Notes: generated by a model from the sequence alone, not told the origin. A stretch of 5,946 bases of DNA from Spirochaetaceae bacterium (GCA_017382775.1 JAFNZQ010000004.1:1-5946), one strand, 5' to 3'; shown: positions 1 to 5,561, numbered from the stretch's first letter. Made by a program: numbers and translations.

Positions 1-116
1 ACGGAATCCAAGGGAAATGGATCTTGGTCATAAAGAAAGGATGTGGCAACTCCGTCATCAGTGGGCAAGGTGTTACATCCGACGAACAGAAACAGCATAA
101 AAAGAATAATTTGCAT
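1..116 (-). CDS. Putative lipoprotein, N-terminal part (runs off left edge)
   Basis: The frame is open from an ATG at 116 to the window edge, giving 38 codons. The protein starts MQIILFMLFLFVGCNTLP: a short hydrophobic segment (residues 2-12) followed by FVGC with Cys14, which fits the relaxed lipobox of spirochaete lipoproteins. The predicted role is a lipid-anchored envelope protein exported by Sec and processed by signal peptidase II; what it does there cannot be told. The n-region has no lysine or arginine, which is unusual for a signal peptide. A GGAGG ribosome binding site lies 4 bases upstream, which supports this start. The gene follows another lipoprotein gene by 41 bases on the same strand, so it is probably the next member of the cmk-rpsA operon. 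Only the N-terminus is visible, so the family is unknown. Confidence 0.72.
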   Translation of the reverse strand, partial: MQIILFMLFLFVGCNTLPTDDGVATSFLYDQDPFPLDS

Positions 117-120
117 AAAG

Positions 121-125
121 CCTCC
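121..125 (-). promoter_or_regulatory. Ribosome binding site GGAGG for the left-edge lipoprotein
   Basis: GGAGG on the minus strand lies 4 bases before the ATG at 116. The spacing is short but the match to the anti-Shine-Dalgarno is strong. It decides the start of a gene that is cut by the window edge. Confidence 0.6.
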
Positions 126-144
126 AATGGGAAAAATCCCCATT
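126..144 (-). repeat. Short inverted repeat just upstream of the ribosome binding site
   Basis: AATGGG and CCCATT form a 6-bp stem around a 7-base loop in the gap between the two lipoprotein genes. On the minus strand the stem is followed directly by GGAGG rather than a T-run, so it does not look like an intrinsic terminator. It could stabilise the mRNA end or influence access to the ribosome binding site. This is a sequence observation only; the function is unproven. Confidence 0.35.
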
Positions 145-157
145 GTTAAATGGCAAA

Positions 158-844
158 TTAGTACTTTTTATCCACCTCAATTTCGCCTAAATGAACAACT
201 TGGCTGTAAAATGTTTGTAATTCGGTATTCATTCCCGTGCTGACCGCATAGGCATTTATGTACCATTTGTCCCGGGAATCACCGGTGGCGGAATCCACAT
301 CTGAACCGTTAAATTCATCCACGTCATCAAAGGGCTTATTGTTATATCGCATGGGTATTCCCATATCCACGCCATCAATGCGGAAATAGGGCTTAATATC
401 ATCCTCTTTTTCCGTTTTTTCACCTTCGCGATAAAGTCGCAACTCAATTTCTCGGTTCACACCGGTTCGTTCAATGAGTATTTCTTGAGGGGTGTTATGT
501 AACATCATCTTTTGATAATTCAATGATGAAATCATCCTGTCCGCACCATTTTGGGAATTGGCCGTATTTGAGGATGAAATCCCCGCTATGTCCGACTGTA
601 AACTTGTACGGGAATTATACAGTTTGTAATAAATTTCCGTTCCCAAAAAGATGTCTTGGTACTCTGCCACCATATTGGCAACTTCTTGGGTACGAAAAAT
701 GTAATATCGGTTTGTGGCATCATCCCCTACGGATGTGCGGATAAAGACCGGCGGTTCAAGGATGTAAAACACGTCCAATCCGCAGGAGACGAAACAATAA
801 AGTAAAGAAAGACCGAAAATAAGTTTACCAACGAGACGCTTCAT
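158..844 (-). CDS. Hypothetical lipoprotein (228 aa)
   Basis: The protein starts MKRLVGKLIFGLSLLYCFVSC: basic n-region, hydrophobic core at about residues 8-19, and Cys21 in the context FVSC followed by Gly. This is a plausible signal peptidase II site of the relaxed spirochaete kind, so the mature protein is probably lipid-anchored in the envelope. The remaining 207 residues are polar with no membrane segment. They contain aromatic-rich stretches (FLGTEIYYKLYNS near residue 67), a Ser/Asn-rich stretch around residues 85-105 and an acidic segment near residues 170-195. I do not recognise the family and assign no function. The ATG at 844 is supported by GGGAGGG four bases upstream. The gene lies 40 bases after the TPR gene with no visible promoter or terminator between them, so co-transcription is likely. 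Confidence 0.83.
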   Translation of the reverse strand: MKRLVGKLIFGLSLLYCFVSCGLDVFYILEPPVFIRTSVGDDATNRYYIFRTQEVANMVAEYQDIFLGTEIYYKLYNSRTSLQSDIAGISSSNTANSQNGADRMISSLNYQKMMLHNTPQEILIERTGVNREIELRLYREGEKTEKEDDIKPYFRIDGVDMGIPMRYNNKPFDDVDEFNGSDVDSATGDSRDKWYINAYAVSTGMNTELQTFYSQVVHLGEIEVDKKY

Positions 845-848
845 ATGT

Positions 849-855
849 CCCTCCC
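849..855 (-). promoter_or_regulatory. Ribosome binding site GGGAGGG for the 228-aa lipoprotein
   Basis: The minus strand reads GGGAGGGACATATG, with the purine core four bases before the ATG at 844. It is the strongest ribosome binding site in the operon, which suggests good translation of this distal gene. Confidence 0.6.
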
Positions 856-884
856 ATAATGAAACTCGTTTAATTATCGGAAAA

Positions 885-1580
885 TTATTCCGAATCGGTA
901 ACCGTTTCTTCTATAAGTCCCGCGACTTCCATGGCCAAAAGACGGCTTTTTGCCAAATCTGCCCATGGATCTTCGGGAAACTTTTCTGTCAGTTCCTTGA
1001 AAATAGCTGCTGCTTCATCGTATTTTTTCAAAGTGTCCAAAATACGTCCCGCATTGAACATTGCGTGGGAAACCAAGGCAAAATCCTTCTGTTCATAGGA
1101 CAGTTTGAAATATTTGGCGGAATTTTCCAAATCGTTCAATTCTTCGCAGGCAACGGCGGCGTTGTAGTAGGCTATTCCGGAAATATACACATCGGAAAAG
1201 GTTTCAGCGGCGGCAATATAGGCATCCCGAGCCTTTTCGAATTCCCCTTTGTCAAAGTGAATATCCGCCTTTGCCATATTTGCCCGCAAGATTGCTCCGG
1301 GATAATTTTTGTTTTCCTCAATGAATTTTTCCAATGAAGAGATTACTTCATCCTCTTTTGTCTTTTTTTCTTCCGCATTTTCCAAATCGCGGAGTTTATC
1401 AACGTTTTTGGTGATGGCATCCAGGCTTTCAAAAACTTTTTTCACCTTGGATTCGCCAACGCTGATTGCAACGGCACTAACCAGTGCGATTACGATGGCT
1501 ACACCCAATGTGACCAAAACGGGAATACGAAGTTTCTTAAAAAAAGTGTTAAATTTTGCGTTTTTAAGTGAGTTTTCCAT
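885..1580 (-). CDS. Membrane-anchored tetratricopeptide repeat protein
   Basis: The 231-residue protein has a basic N-terminus (KKLR at 15-18), one hydrophobic segment at about 19-41, a charged probably coiled region at about 45-90, and then three TPR-like helix pairs at about 97-130, 134-167 and 172-205. The repeats show TPR signatures such as A..Y...A and KYDEAAAIFKELTEKFPED. The expected topology is N-terminus in the cytoplasm, TPR domain outside. Size, single anchor and C-terminal TPRs resemble YfgM-type proteins (a SecYEG/chaperone-associated family) and, less closely, BamD-like assembly factors; this is analogy, not proof. TPRs mediate protein contacts, so a role as an envelope scaffold beside two lipoproteins is a reasonable inference. 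The start is supported by AAGGA 6 bases upstream that overlaps the stop of the preceding gene, which suggests translational coupling. The C-terminus is acidic. Confidence 0.85.
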   Translation of the reverse strand: MENSLKNAKFNTFFKKLRIPVLVTLGVAIVIALVSAVAISVGESKVKKVFESLDAITKNVDKLRDLENAEEKKTKEDEVISSLEKFIEENKNYPGAILRANMAKADIHFDKGEFEKARDAYIAAAETFSDVYISGIAYYNAAVACEELNDLENSAKYFKLSYEQKDFALVSHAMFNAGRILDTLKKYDEAAAIFKELTEKFPEDPWADLAKSRLLAMEVAGLIEETVTDSE

Positions 1581-1586
1581 AGGGAT

Positions 1587-1591
1587 TCCTT
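1587..1591 (-). promoter_or_regulatory. Ribosome binding site overlapping the upstream stop codon
   Basis: The minus strand reads TAAGGAATCCCTATG: the TAA of the AAA+ gene supplies the first bases of the AAGGA site used by the TPR gene. A ribosome terminating there covers this site, so the two genes are probably translationally coupled. Confidence 0.5.
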
Positions 1592-2426
1592 ATTTTTTTA
1601 TGTCTAAACTTTCTATTAACTTGGGAAGATACGTTCGTTGTACTTCCAAAATTTCGGAAGTTTTGGTCTTATTCCAGTTTGTGGCGATAAGAACATCCGA
1701 AATGTATTCTTTGCGAAACTTATCCACGGCTTCCTTTAAGGGCAAAAAACGGTTGCCGGAAGGTTGTTGCCGAGGGAGTAAACTGCTCAAATCGCTGATT
1801 TCGTCCATTTCCCGTGTGCGAAAGGTCAATTCGATGAAATCTCGCAGTCCCCTCACGTTTTCTTTCCAGTATGTGTCAGAAAAAGAACGTAAATCTCGGG
1901 GAGTGATAAGGGACACACTTTTTTTGTACAATATGGAATATTTTTTTATGAAAACATTCGATAAAGCCAAAATGTCGTCCTTACGGTTGCTGAGGGAGGG
2001 AATTTCCACGGGAATTACGGAAACGGCGTAATACAACTTCGAGGCAATTTTCGTTCCCACCAAATTTTCTATTGAGCGGCGGGAACTTACAATAAGCCGA
2101 AAAGTGGGATGCTCCTTGTTTAGTGCATTAAACAAAACTCCCTGCAACTCGGGATGTAATTCGGAAAAATCTTGCAGGTACAATGTACCACGCTCGTTAA
2201 TTGCCGAAACAAGGTCGTCTCTATCGATGCACTTACAGGAAAATCGTGTAAAACGCCCGTCGGAGAAAGAACTTTTTGAATGAACATACTTCGCCCAAAA
2301 AGACTTTCCCACACCCGCCGGTCCGTAAAACAAAAGTGGGGTTTTACTCGGCGCGATATTATCGAGCAATTCAACAACTCTTTTCATTGCCTGGCTTTCG
2401 GCAACGGGTACATCGAATTCGGACAC
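1590..2426 (-). CDS. Degenerate sigma-54 activator-like AAA+ protein with Fis-type HTH
   Basis: The order of motifs matches an NtrC/PspF-type enhancer-binding protein with no N-terminal sensor domain. ESQAMKRVVELLDNI (10-24) leads into Walker A GPAGVGKS (35-42). Next come a Walker B position GTLYLQDFSEL (80-90), KLYYAVSVIPVEIPSLSNRKDDI (130-152, broken here by a space only in description: KLYYAVSV then IPVEIPSLSNRKDDI), sensor II-like ENVRGL (189-194) and a Fis-type HTH at about 237-276. Several key parts are missing. Lys41 to the Walker B position is about 44 residues, against about 65 in PspF, and the GAFTGA loop falls in the gap. The Walker B acidic pair DE is Q85-D86. Both arginine-finger positions (PspF R162/R168) are A128 and A134. 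It may bind ATP but probably cannot activate sigma-54 polymerase; a DNA-binding regulator, perhaps TyrR-like in acting without sigma-54, is possible. The GTG start directly follows the rpsA TAG, with AAGGA inside the rpsA end. Confidence 0.85.
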   Translation of the reverse strand: MSEFDVPVAESQAMKRVVELLDNIAPSKTPLLFYGPAGVGKSFWAKYVHSKSSFSDGRFTRFSCKCIDRDDLVSAINERGTLYLQDFSELHPELQGVLFNALNKEHPTFRLIVSSRRSIENLVGTKIASKLYYAVSVIPVEIPSLSNRKDDILALSNVFIKKYSILYKKSVSLITPRDLRSFSDTYWKENVRGLRDFIELTFRTREMDEISDLSSLLPRQQPSGNRFLPLKEAVDKFRKEYISDVLIATNWNKTKTSEILEVQRTYLPKLIESLDIKK

Positions 2427-4127
2427 CTATTTTTTTTCCTTCATCAAGTCGCCGAGAGTGTAGGCATCATCTTCGTCCTTACCGGAAACGTAGTAAGTCG
2501 TGGTTGCAGCCTGAATTTCCTCGGGGGCAATTTCGTTGAGTGAGAAACCGACCTTGTGTTTGTCGGAGTTAACATTTTCAACGTAAACGGTGACTTTGTC
2601 GCCAACCTTGTATTTGGCACAAGCATCTTCGAAGCTTTCGCCGTCACGAGTTAAGTTTTGTTTTCCGATAAGACCTTCGATACCGTCACGAGCATGAACG
2701 AAAATGCCGAATTCGGTGATGGAAACAACTTCGCCTTCAATTTTTGTTCCCACGGGATTGTCCTTCTCGAACTGAATCCAGGGGTCGGTAACCAGTTGTT
2801 TTACACCAACGTAAATTCGTTTGTTGTCAAGATCAATCTTCAACACAACGACATCCAATTCGTCTCCCACGGAAACTTGGCTGCCCAAATGTTTGAGCTT
2901 GCGAGTCCATGAGAAGTCTTCGGCACTCAAATAGGCCACAATTCCGTCATCAAGGCGGATAAGTGCACCGTTGTTGGTTAATTTGGTGATTGAGCCGTGA
3001 ACCTGTGTTCCCACCGGATAGGTAACTTCGATGGTGTCCCATGGGTTGGGTAAAGCCTGTTTGATTCCCAAAGAAACGTGTCCCTCGGAAGTATCGTAAC
3101 CCAAAATCATGCAGTCCACTTCGTCGCCGATTTTCAACATATCTTCGGCTTTGGAAATGCGTTCTGTCCATGAAAATTCGCTGATGTGAGCCAAACCTTC
3201 AATGCCTTCCGCCAATTCGATGAAGGCACCGAAGTCGGTGAGTTTTGTAACCTTTCCGCGAACAATGTCGTCCACATGGAAGTTTTCTTCAAAATGTACC
3301 CAGGGATCTTCGGAAAAGTGTTTGAGAGAAAGATTGATTCGCTGATTTTCCGGATCCAAGCGGATTACGCACAGTTCGATTTTCTGACCTTTGCGAACAA
3401 AATCTTTGGGTTTTGTAACGTGTCCCCAACTCATGTCGTGGATGTGCAAAAGGCCGTCGAAACCGCCCAAATCAACAAAGGCACCGAAACTGGTGAAACT
3501 TTTTACCACACCGGTAACGGTATCGCCCTCGTGGGTTTCGGCGAAAAATTTCTCGCGATTTTCTTTGGTTTTCTGTTCCAAATAGCGGCGGCGGTTTACC
3601 ACAATGCTGGCATTTCGTCTGTTGTCACGGGATTTTTCGCATTTTTCCACGAAAAAGTCACCTTCAAGGCCAATGCAGGTTTGAGGATCTTCAATTTTCT
3701 GCACATCCGCTTGGCTTGTGGGCAAAAAGGCGAAAATTCCGCCGCCCAAATCAACTTCGAAGCCACCTTTCACCACTTTGGTAATGGTTCCGTGAATTGT
3801 GCTGTGATTTTTCTTCGCTTCACGCAAATCTCGCCAAAATTTGGCAGCATCCGCTTCCTGTTTGGAAATAATTACTTCACCCCAGCGGTTTTCCTTGGCT
3901 TTCAAAACCACGGGGACTATATCACCCACATTGGGGAGAACATCAAATTCGGCAACGGGGATTTTTCCTTCCGATTTGCACCTTACGTCCAAAAAGACGT
4001 AATCACCGCTAACCTGAACCACAACTCCGTCCACTAAGGAACCTTCTTCCACATCACCAATACCCGTTAGCATTTCTTGCATGAAAATGGGGTCTTTTCC
4101 TTCCTGTATTTTTTTTTCTTCTGACAT
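2427..4127 (-). CDS. rpsA: 30S ribosomal protein S1
   Basis: The 566-residue protein carries six S1 (OB-fold) domains at roughly 28-90, 108-178, 200-270, 285-356, 372-443 and 458-530. Domains 3 and 4 are the most canonical (SFGAFVDL..FDGLLHIHDMSW and DFGAFIEL..IEGLAHISEFSW). Domain 5 is degenerate in its RNA-binding loop (NNGALIRL in place of the FGAF pattern), and domain 6 has EFGIFVHA. S1 binds single-stranded mRNA and helps the 30S subunit load on mRNAs with weak or structured starts. Length and domain count match six-domain bacterial S1, and the tail ends with TLGDLMKEKK. The ATG at 4127 has AAAGGA 6 bases upstream. The gene lies 23 bases after cmk with no promoter between. It ends in TAG, the only amber stop among the genes whose ends are visible here, directly abutting the next start. 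Confidence 0.97.
   Translation of the reverse strand: MSEEKKIQEGKDPIFMQEMLTGIGDVEEGSLVDGVVVQVSGDYVFLDVRCKSEGKIPVAEFDVLPNVGDIVPVVLKAKENRWGEVIISKQEADAAKFWRDLREAKKNHSTIHGTITKVVKGGFEVDLGGGIFAFLPTSQADVQKIEDPQTCIGLEGDFFVEKCEKSRDNRRNASIVVNRRRYLEQKTKENREKFFAETHEGDTVTGVVKSFTSFGAFVDLGGFDGLLHIHDMSWGHVTKPKDFVRKGQKIELCVIRLDPENQRINLSLKHFSEDPWVHFEENFHVDDIVRGKVTKLTDFGAFIELAEGIEGLAHISEFSWTERISKAEDMLKIGDEVDCMILGYDTSEGHVSLGIKQALPNPWDTIEVTYPVGTQVHGSITKLTNNGALIRLDDGIVAYLSAEDFSWTRKLKHLGSQVSVGDELDVVVLKIDLDNKRIYVGVKQLVTDPWIQFEKDNPVGTKIEGEVVSITEFGIFVHARDGIEGLIGKQNLTRDGESFEDACAKYKVGDKVTVYVENVNSDKHKVGFSLNEIAPEEIQAATTTYYVSGKDEDDAYTLGDLMKEKK
2437..2441 (-). promoter_or_regulatory. Ribosome binding site within the 3' end of rpsA for the AAA+ gene
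   Basis: AAGGA lies inside the last rpsA codons and 10 bases before the GTG at 2426. Eight A residues (2430-2437) separate it from the TAG. It supports GTG as a real start rather than an artefact of the abutting frames. Confidence 0.5.
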
Positions 4128-4150
4128 AATAAATCCTTTAAAAATTAAGT

Positions 4151-4807
4151 TTATCTATTTTTATCGCATTTCGCGAGATATTCCGTGATTTTCTCACAAA
4201 CTTGGTCAACATTCATGTTGGCCGTATCAATGTACAAGGCATCTTCCGCAATTTTCAATGAACCTTCCGCCTTGTTCTTGTCTGCGGCATCTCTCGTGGC
4301 AATTTGCTGCTTCAATTCCTCGTAGTCCACAAATTTGCCTTCTGCCGCATACTGGTCGTAACGGCGTTGTACTTGCACATCAATGGGGGCGTCCAAATAC
4401 ACCTTGCATTCCGCGTCGGGGAACACCACCGTGGTCATGTCCCGTCCTTCGCAAACAATGGGCATTCCCTTTACAGCCTCTTTCATTTTATCGTTAACGG
4501 CGTGCCGAACTTCCACCACACCGGACACCTTGGACGCGGCTAAATCGATTTCCGCCGTTCGCAGAGAATCTTCAACATCTTTGCCGTTCAAAATAATCCG
4601 AGCGTTTTTGTATTCTATGTCGATATTTTTTGCAAGGTGAATCATTTCATCAACGCTGGATATGTCCAGATTCCGTTGCAAGGCCTCGTAGGCAACAGCG
4701 CGATAGAAACTACCGGAATTAAGAAAAGTGAAACCCAACGATACTGCGAGACGACGGGCAACAGTGCTTTTTCCCGCGCCGGCAGGTCCATCAATAGCAA
4801 TAACCAT
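4151..4807 (-). CDS. cmk: Cytidylate kinase (CMP/dCMP kinase)
   Basis: The enzyme phosphorylates CMP and dCMP with ATP to CDP and dCDP in cytosolic pyrimidine salvage and nucleotide supply. The 218 residues match the usual length of the bacterial family. Visible motifs are the P-loop GPAGAGKST (7-15), the nucleotide-binding NSGSFYRA (30-37), EGRDMTTVVFPDA (120-132), QRRYDQ (147-152) and the lid RDAADKNKAEGSLKIAED (172-189). By comparison with E. coli Cmk as I recall it, Ser36, Arg41, Asp132, Arg181 and Asp185 correspond to S31, R36, D123, R172 and D176. Arg188 is replaced by Lys179, a conservative change. All core residues are present, so it should be active. The ATG at 4807 has GAGGT just upstream and a sigma-70 promoter at 4835-4863. 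It is the first gene of the operon; cmk next to rpsA is a widespread arrangement. Confidence 0.96.
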   Translation of the reverse strand: MVIAIDGPAGAGKSTVARRLAVSLGFTFLNSGSFYRAVAYEALQRNLDISSVDEMIHLAKNIDIEYKNARIILNGKDVEDSLRTAEIDLAASKVSGVVEVRHAVNDKMKEAVKGMPIVCEGRDMTTVVFPDAECKVYLDAPIDVQVQRRYDQYAAEGKFVDYEELKQQIATRDAADKNKAEGSLKIAEDALYIDTANMNVDQVCEKITEYLAKCDKNR

Positions 4808-4834
4808 AAAACCTCAAACAGCTGTTATTTATAA

Positions 4835-4863
4835 AGTTTACACTATTTTTTTTTGTATGTCAA
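4835..4863 (-). promoter_or_regulatory. Sigma-70 promoter of the cmk-rpsA operon
   Basis: On the minus strand TTGACA (4858-4863, perfect -35) is followed by a 17-base spacer and TAAACT (4835-4840, 4 of 6 matches to the -10). The predicted start of transcription is near 4828, giving a leader of about 20 bases before the cmk ATG. The spacer contains a run of nine A (4846-4854 on the minus strand). Phased A-tracts lie immediately upstream. No other promoter was seen in the operon to its left, so this one probably drives all six minus-strand genes from cmk onward. Confidence 0.75.
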
Positions 4864-4865
4864 GT

Positions 4866-4898
4866 AAAAAAGCGAAAAAAGTAAAAAAAAAATTAAAA
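4866..4898. other. Helically phased A-tracts (probable curved DNA / UP element)
   Basis: On the plus strand four A-runs lie at 4866-4871, 4875-4880, 4883-4892 and 4895-4898, with centres about 9, 10 and 9 bases apart. That is close to one helical turn, the arrangement that gives intrinsic bending. They end just upstream of the cmk promoter -35 (4858-4863), where an AT-rich UP element would contact the polymerase alpha subunit. Boosting transcription of rpsA, a highly expressed gene, is the likely role (inference). Confidence 0.5.
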
Positions 4899-4908
4899 TT
4901 TATCCTAT

Positions 4909-4946
4909 AAAAAGGGAAAAAAAGCGGAATTTTAAAACTTTTTCCC
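4909..4946 (-). terminator. Weak intrinsic terminator after the DUF2147-like gene
   Basis: Just after the TGA at 4952-4954, GGGAAAAA (4939-4946) pairs with TTTTTCCC (4914-4921) across a 17-base loop, and five T follow (4909-4913). The stem is AT-rich and the loop long, so termination may be incomplete. Further T-rich sequence extends down to the cmk promoter and could help polymerase release. It would separate this gene from the cmk operon. Confidence 0.42.
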
Positions 4947-4951
4947 GGTTT

Positions 4952-5497
4952 TCAGTATCCCGGAGTGGAAAAATCCGGAATATCGGAATAAAGACTTGGA
5001 TCTTCCCGAGACCATTTTGTGTTAATTCCGATTATTCCGTACTTGTCCAAGGACACTCGGATGTAGGCTGTTTTCAAATCCGGGGAAAGTTTTATGTTTA
5101 TGGTAAAATCCTTTTTCGCCACCGGATTGTGGATTTTTCCGTTTCGCCATTCTCCGTTATTGTATTCCATGTCGTAAAGTTTGGTAATTTCCGCCAGGGC
5201 TTTGGCTCGATTTATCCGATCTGCCGGGACGGAAAGGGCTTCGTTTTTGGCCCGGTCATCTTCGTCTTTATACACGAAGGCAACGGCCACTGCGGAAAAG
5301 GTGTCTCCCTCTTCGAAAAATCTGATTACAACGGATCTTCCGTTTTTGTCTTCCGGACCGTACCAATAGCCTAAAATGTCACTTTTTTCCGCGGAAAAAA
5401 GGGGAAAAGCAAAAAATATAAGGAAAAATACGCAAAATTTGCGTAAATCGGTGTGGGGAAAATGAAAAGTCTTTGAAAGTAAGTTTTTTACAGTCAC
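4952..5497 (-). CDS. Secreted DUF2147-like protein
   Basis: The 181-residue precursor has an unusually long n-region (1-20), a hydrophobic core at about 21-35 (CVFFLIFFAFPLFSA) and a likely signal peptidase I site after Ala36. The mature part resembles the DUF2147 pattern: GYWYGPED at 43-50, a strand ending VVIRFFEEGDTFSAV (56-70), WRNGKIHNP (117-125, compare the family's G.IYDP..GK.Y) and GINTKWSR (157-164, compare the usual G.T.W.R). The family is thought to be a small exported beta-rich fold of unknown function, so no reaction can be assigned. The start is GTG, chosen because GGAGG sits 7 bases upstream and a strong promoter just beyond. The gene has its own promoter and terminator. A 20-bp perfect palindrome overlaps the codons for the signal cleavage site. 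Confidence 0.85.
   Translation of the reverse strand: MTVKNLLSKTFHFPHTDLRKFCVFFLIFFAFPLFSAEKSDILGYWYGPEDKNGRSVVIRFFEEGDTFSAVAVAFVYKDEDDRAKNEALSVPADRINRAKALAEITKLYDMEYNNGEWRNGKIHNPVAKKDFTINIKLSPDLKTAYIRVSLDKYGIIGINTKWSREDPSLYSDIPDFSTPGY
5382..5401. repeat. Perfect 20-bp palindrome inside the DUF2147-like gene
   Basis: CTTTTTTCCG and its exact complement CGGAAAAAAG abut with no loop, centred on CCGCGG. It encodes LFSAEK(S), the signal peptide cleavage region, and lies about 110-130 bases downstream of the predicted transcription start. It may be a binding site for a dimeric protein or simply a product of codon choice. Confidence 0.7.
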
Positions 5498-5504
5498 CGA
5501 AAAT

Positions 5505-5509
5505 CCTCC
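5505..5509 (-). promoter_or_regulatory. Ribosome binding site GGAGG for the DUF2147-like gene
   Basis: GGAGG is 7 bases before the GTG at 5497, which is ideal spacing. This decides the non-ATG start. It lies only a few bases from the predicted 5' end of the mRNA (near 5512), so the leader is very short. Confidence 0.65.
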
Positions 5510-5518
5510 GTGTACGGA

Positions 5519-5547
5519 ATTCTATCATTTGTAAAATAATTTGTCAA
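5519..5547 (-). promoter_or_regulatory. Sigma-70 promoter of the DUF2147-like gene
   Basis: On the minus strand TTGACA (5542-5547), a 17-base spacer and TAGAAT (5519-5524, 5 of 6) form a near-consensus promoter. The predicted start is near 5512. The -35 abuts the GGGGTG9 tract at 5548-5561. The direct repeat ATTTGT (5527-5532 and 5539-5544 on the plus strand, 12 bases apart) lies in the spacer and -35 and could be an operator, though it may be chance. Confidence 0.8.
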
Positions 5548-5561
5548 GGGGTGGGGGGGGG
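5548..5561. repeat. Poly-G tract (G4-T-G9) beside the divergent promoters
   Basis: The plus strand carries GGGG, T, then nine G. It is the only long G homopolymer in the window and directly abuts the -35 of the minus-strand promoter. G-tracts of this length are prone to slipped-strand changes. In Treponema pallidum, poly-G tracts near tpr promoters are known to modulate transcription by length. Here the effect is inference. Confidence 0.7.

Noticed and set aside
43..243. Plus-strand 66-codon frame at the left edge
   Set aside because: It spans the gap between two minus-strand lipoprotein genes and is antisense to both; the minus-strand reading has a lipobox and GGAGG.
1309..2031. 240-codon plus-strand frame across the TPR and AAA+ genes
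   Set aside because: It runs antisense through two genes with clear domains and across their junction; its Ser-rich translation shows no motif.
2430..2437. A8 run before the rpsA stop as a slippage site that fuses the two proteins
   Set aside because: One-base slippage would leave the AAA+ frame, since the AAA+ gene is in frame with rpsA without any shift. Only readthrough of TAG could make the fusion.
2700..3900. Repeated similar stretches within rpsA as a DNA repeat array or CRISPR
   Set aside because: The similarity is at protein level between S1 domains; the units are about 260 bases apart and diverged, with no constant repeat and spacer structure.
3186..4037. 283-codon open frame on the plus strand opposite rpsA
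   Set aside because: It is wholly antisense to the well-supported rpsA gene, lacks a ribosome binding site and a recognisable domain, and is rich in Phe/Asn as expected from reverse-reading S1 codons.
4828..4833. TATAAA as the -10 of the cmk promoter
   Set aside because: It would give a 24-base spacer from the TTGACA and a start too close to the coding region; TAAACT at 17 bases fits better.
4728..4910. Plus-strand 60-codon frame with a Lys-rich end
   Set aside because: It is antisense to the cmk P-loop and then reads through the promoter and A-tracts; the lysines come from poly-A.
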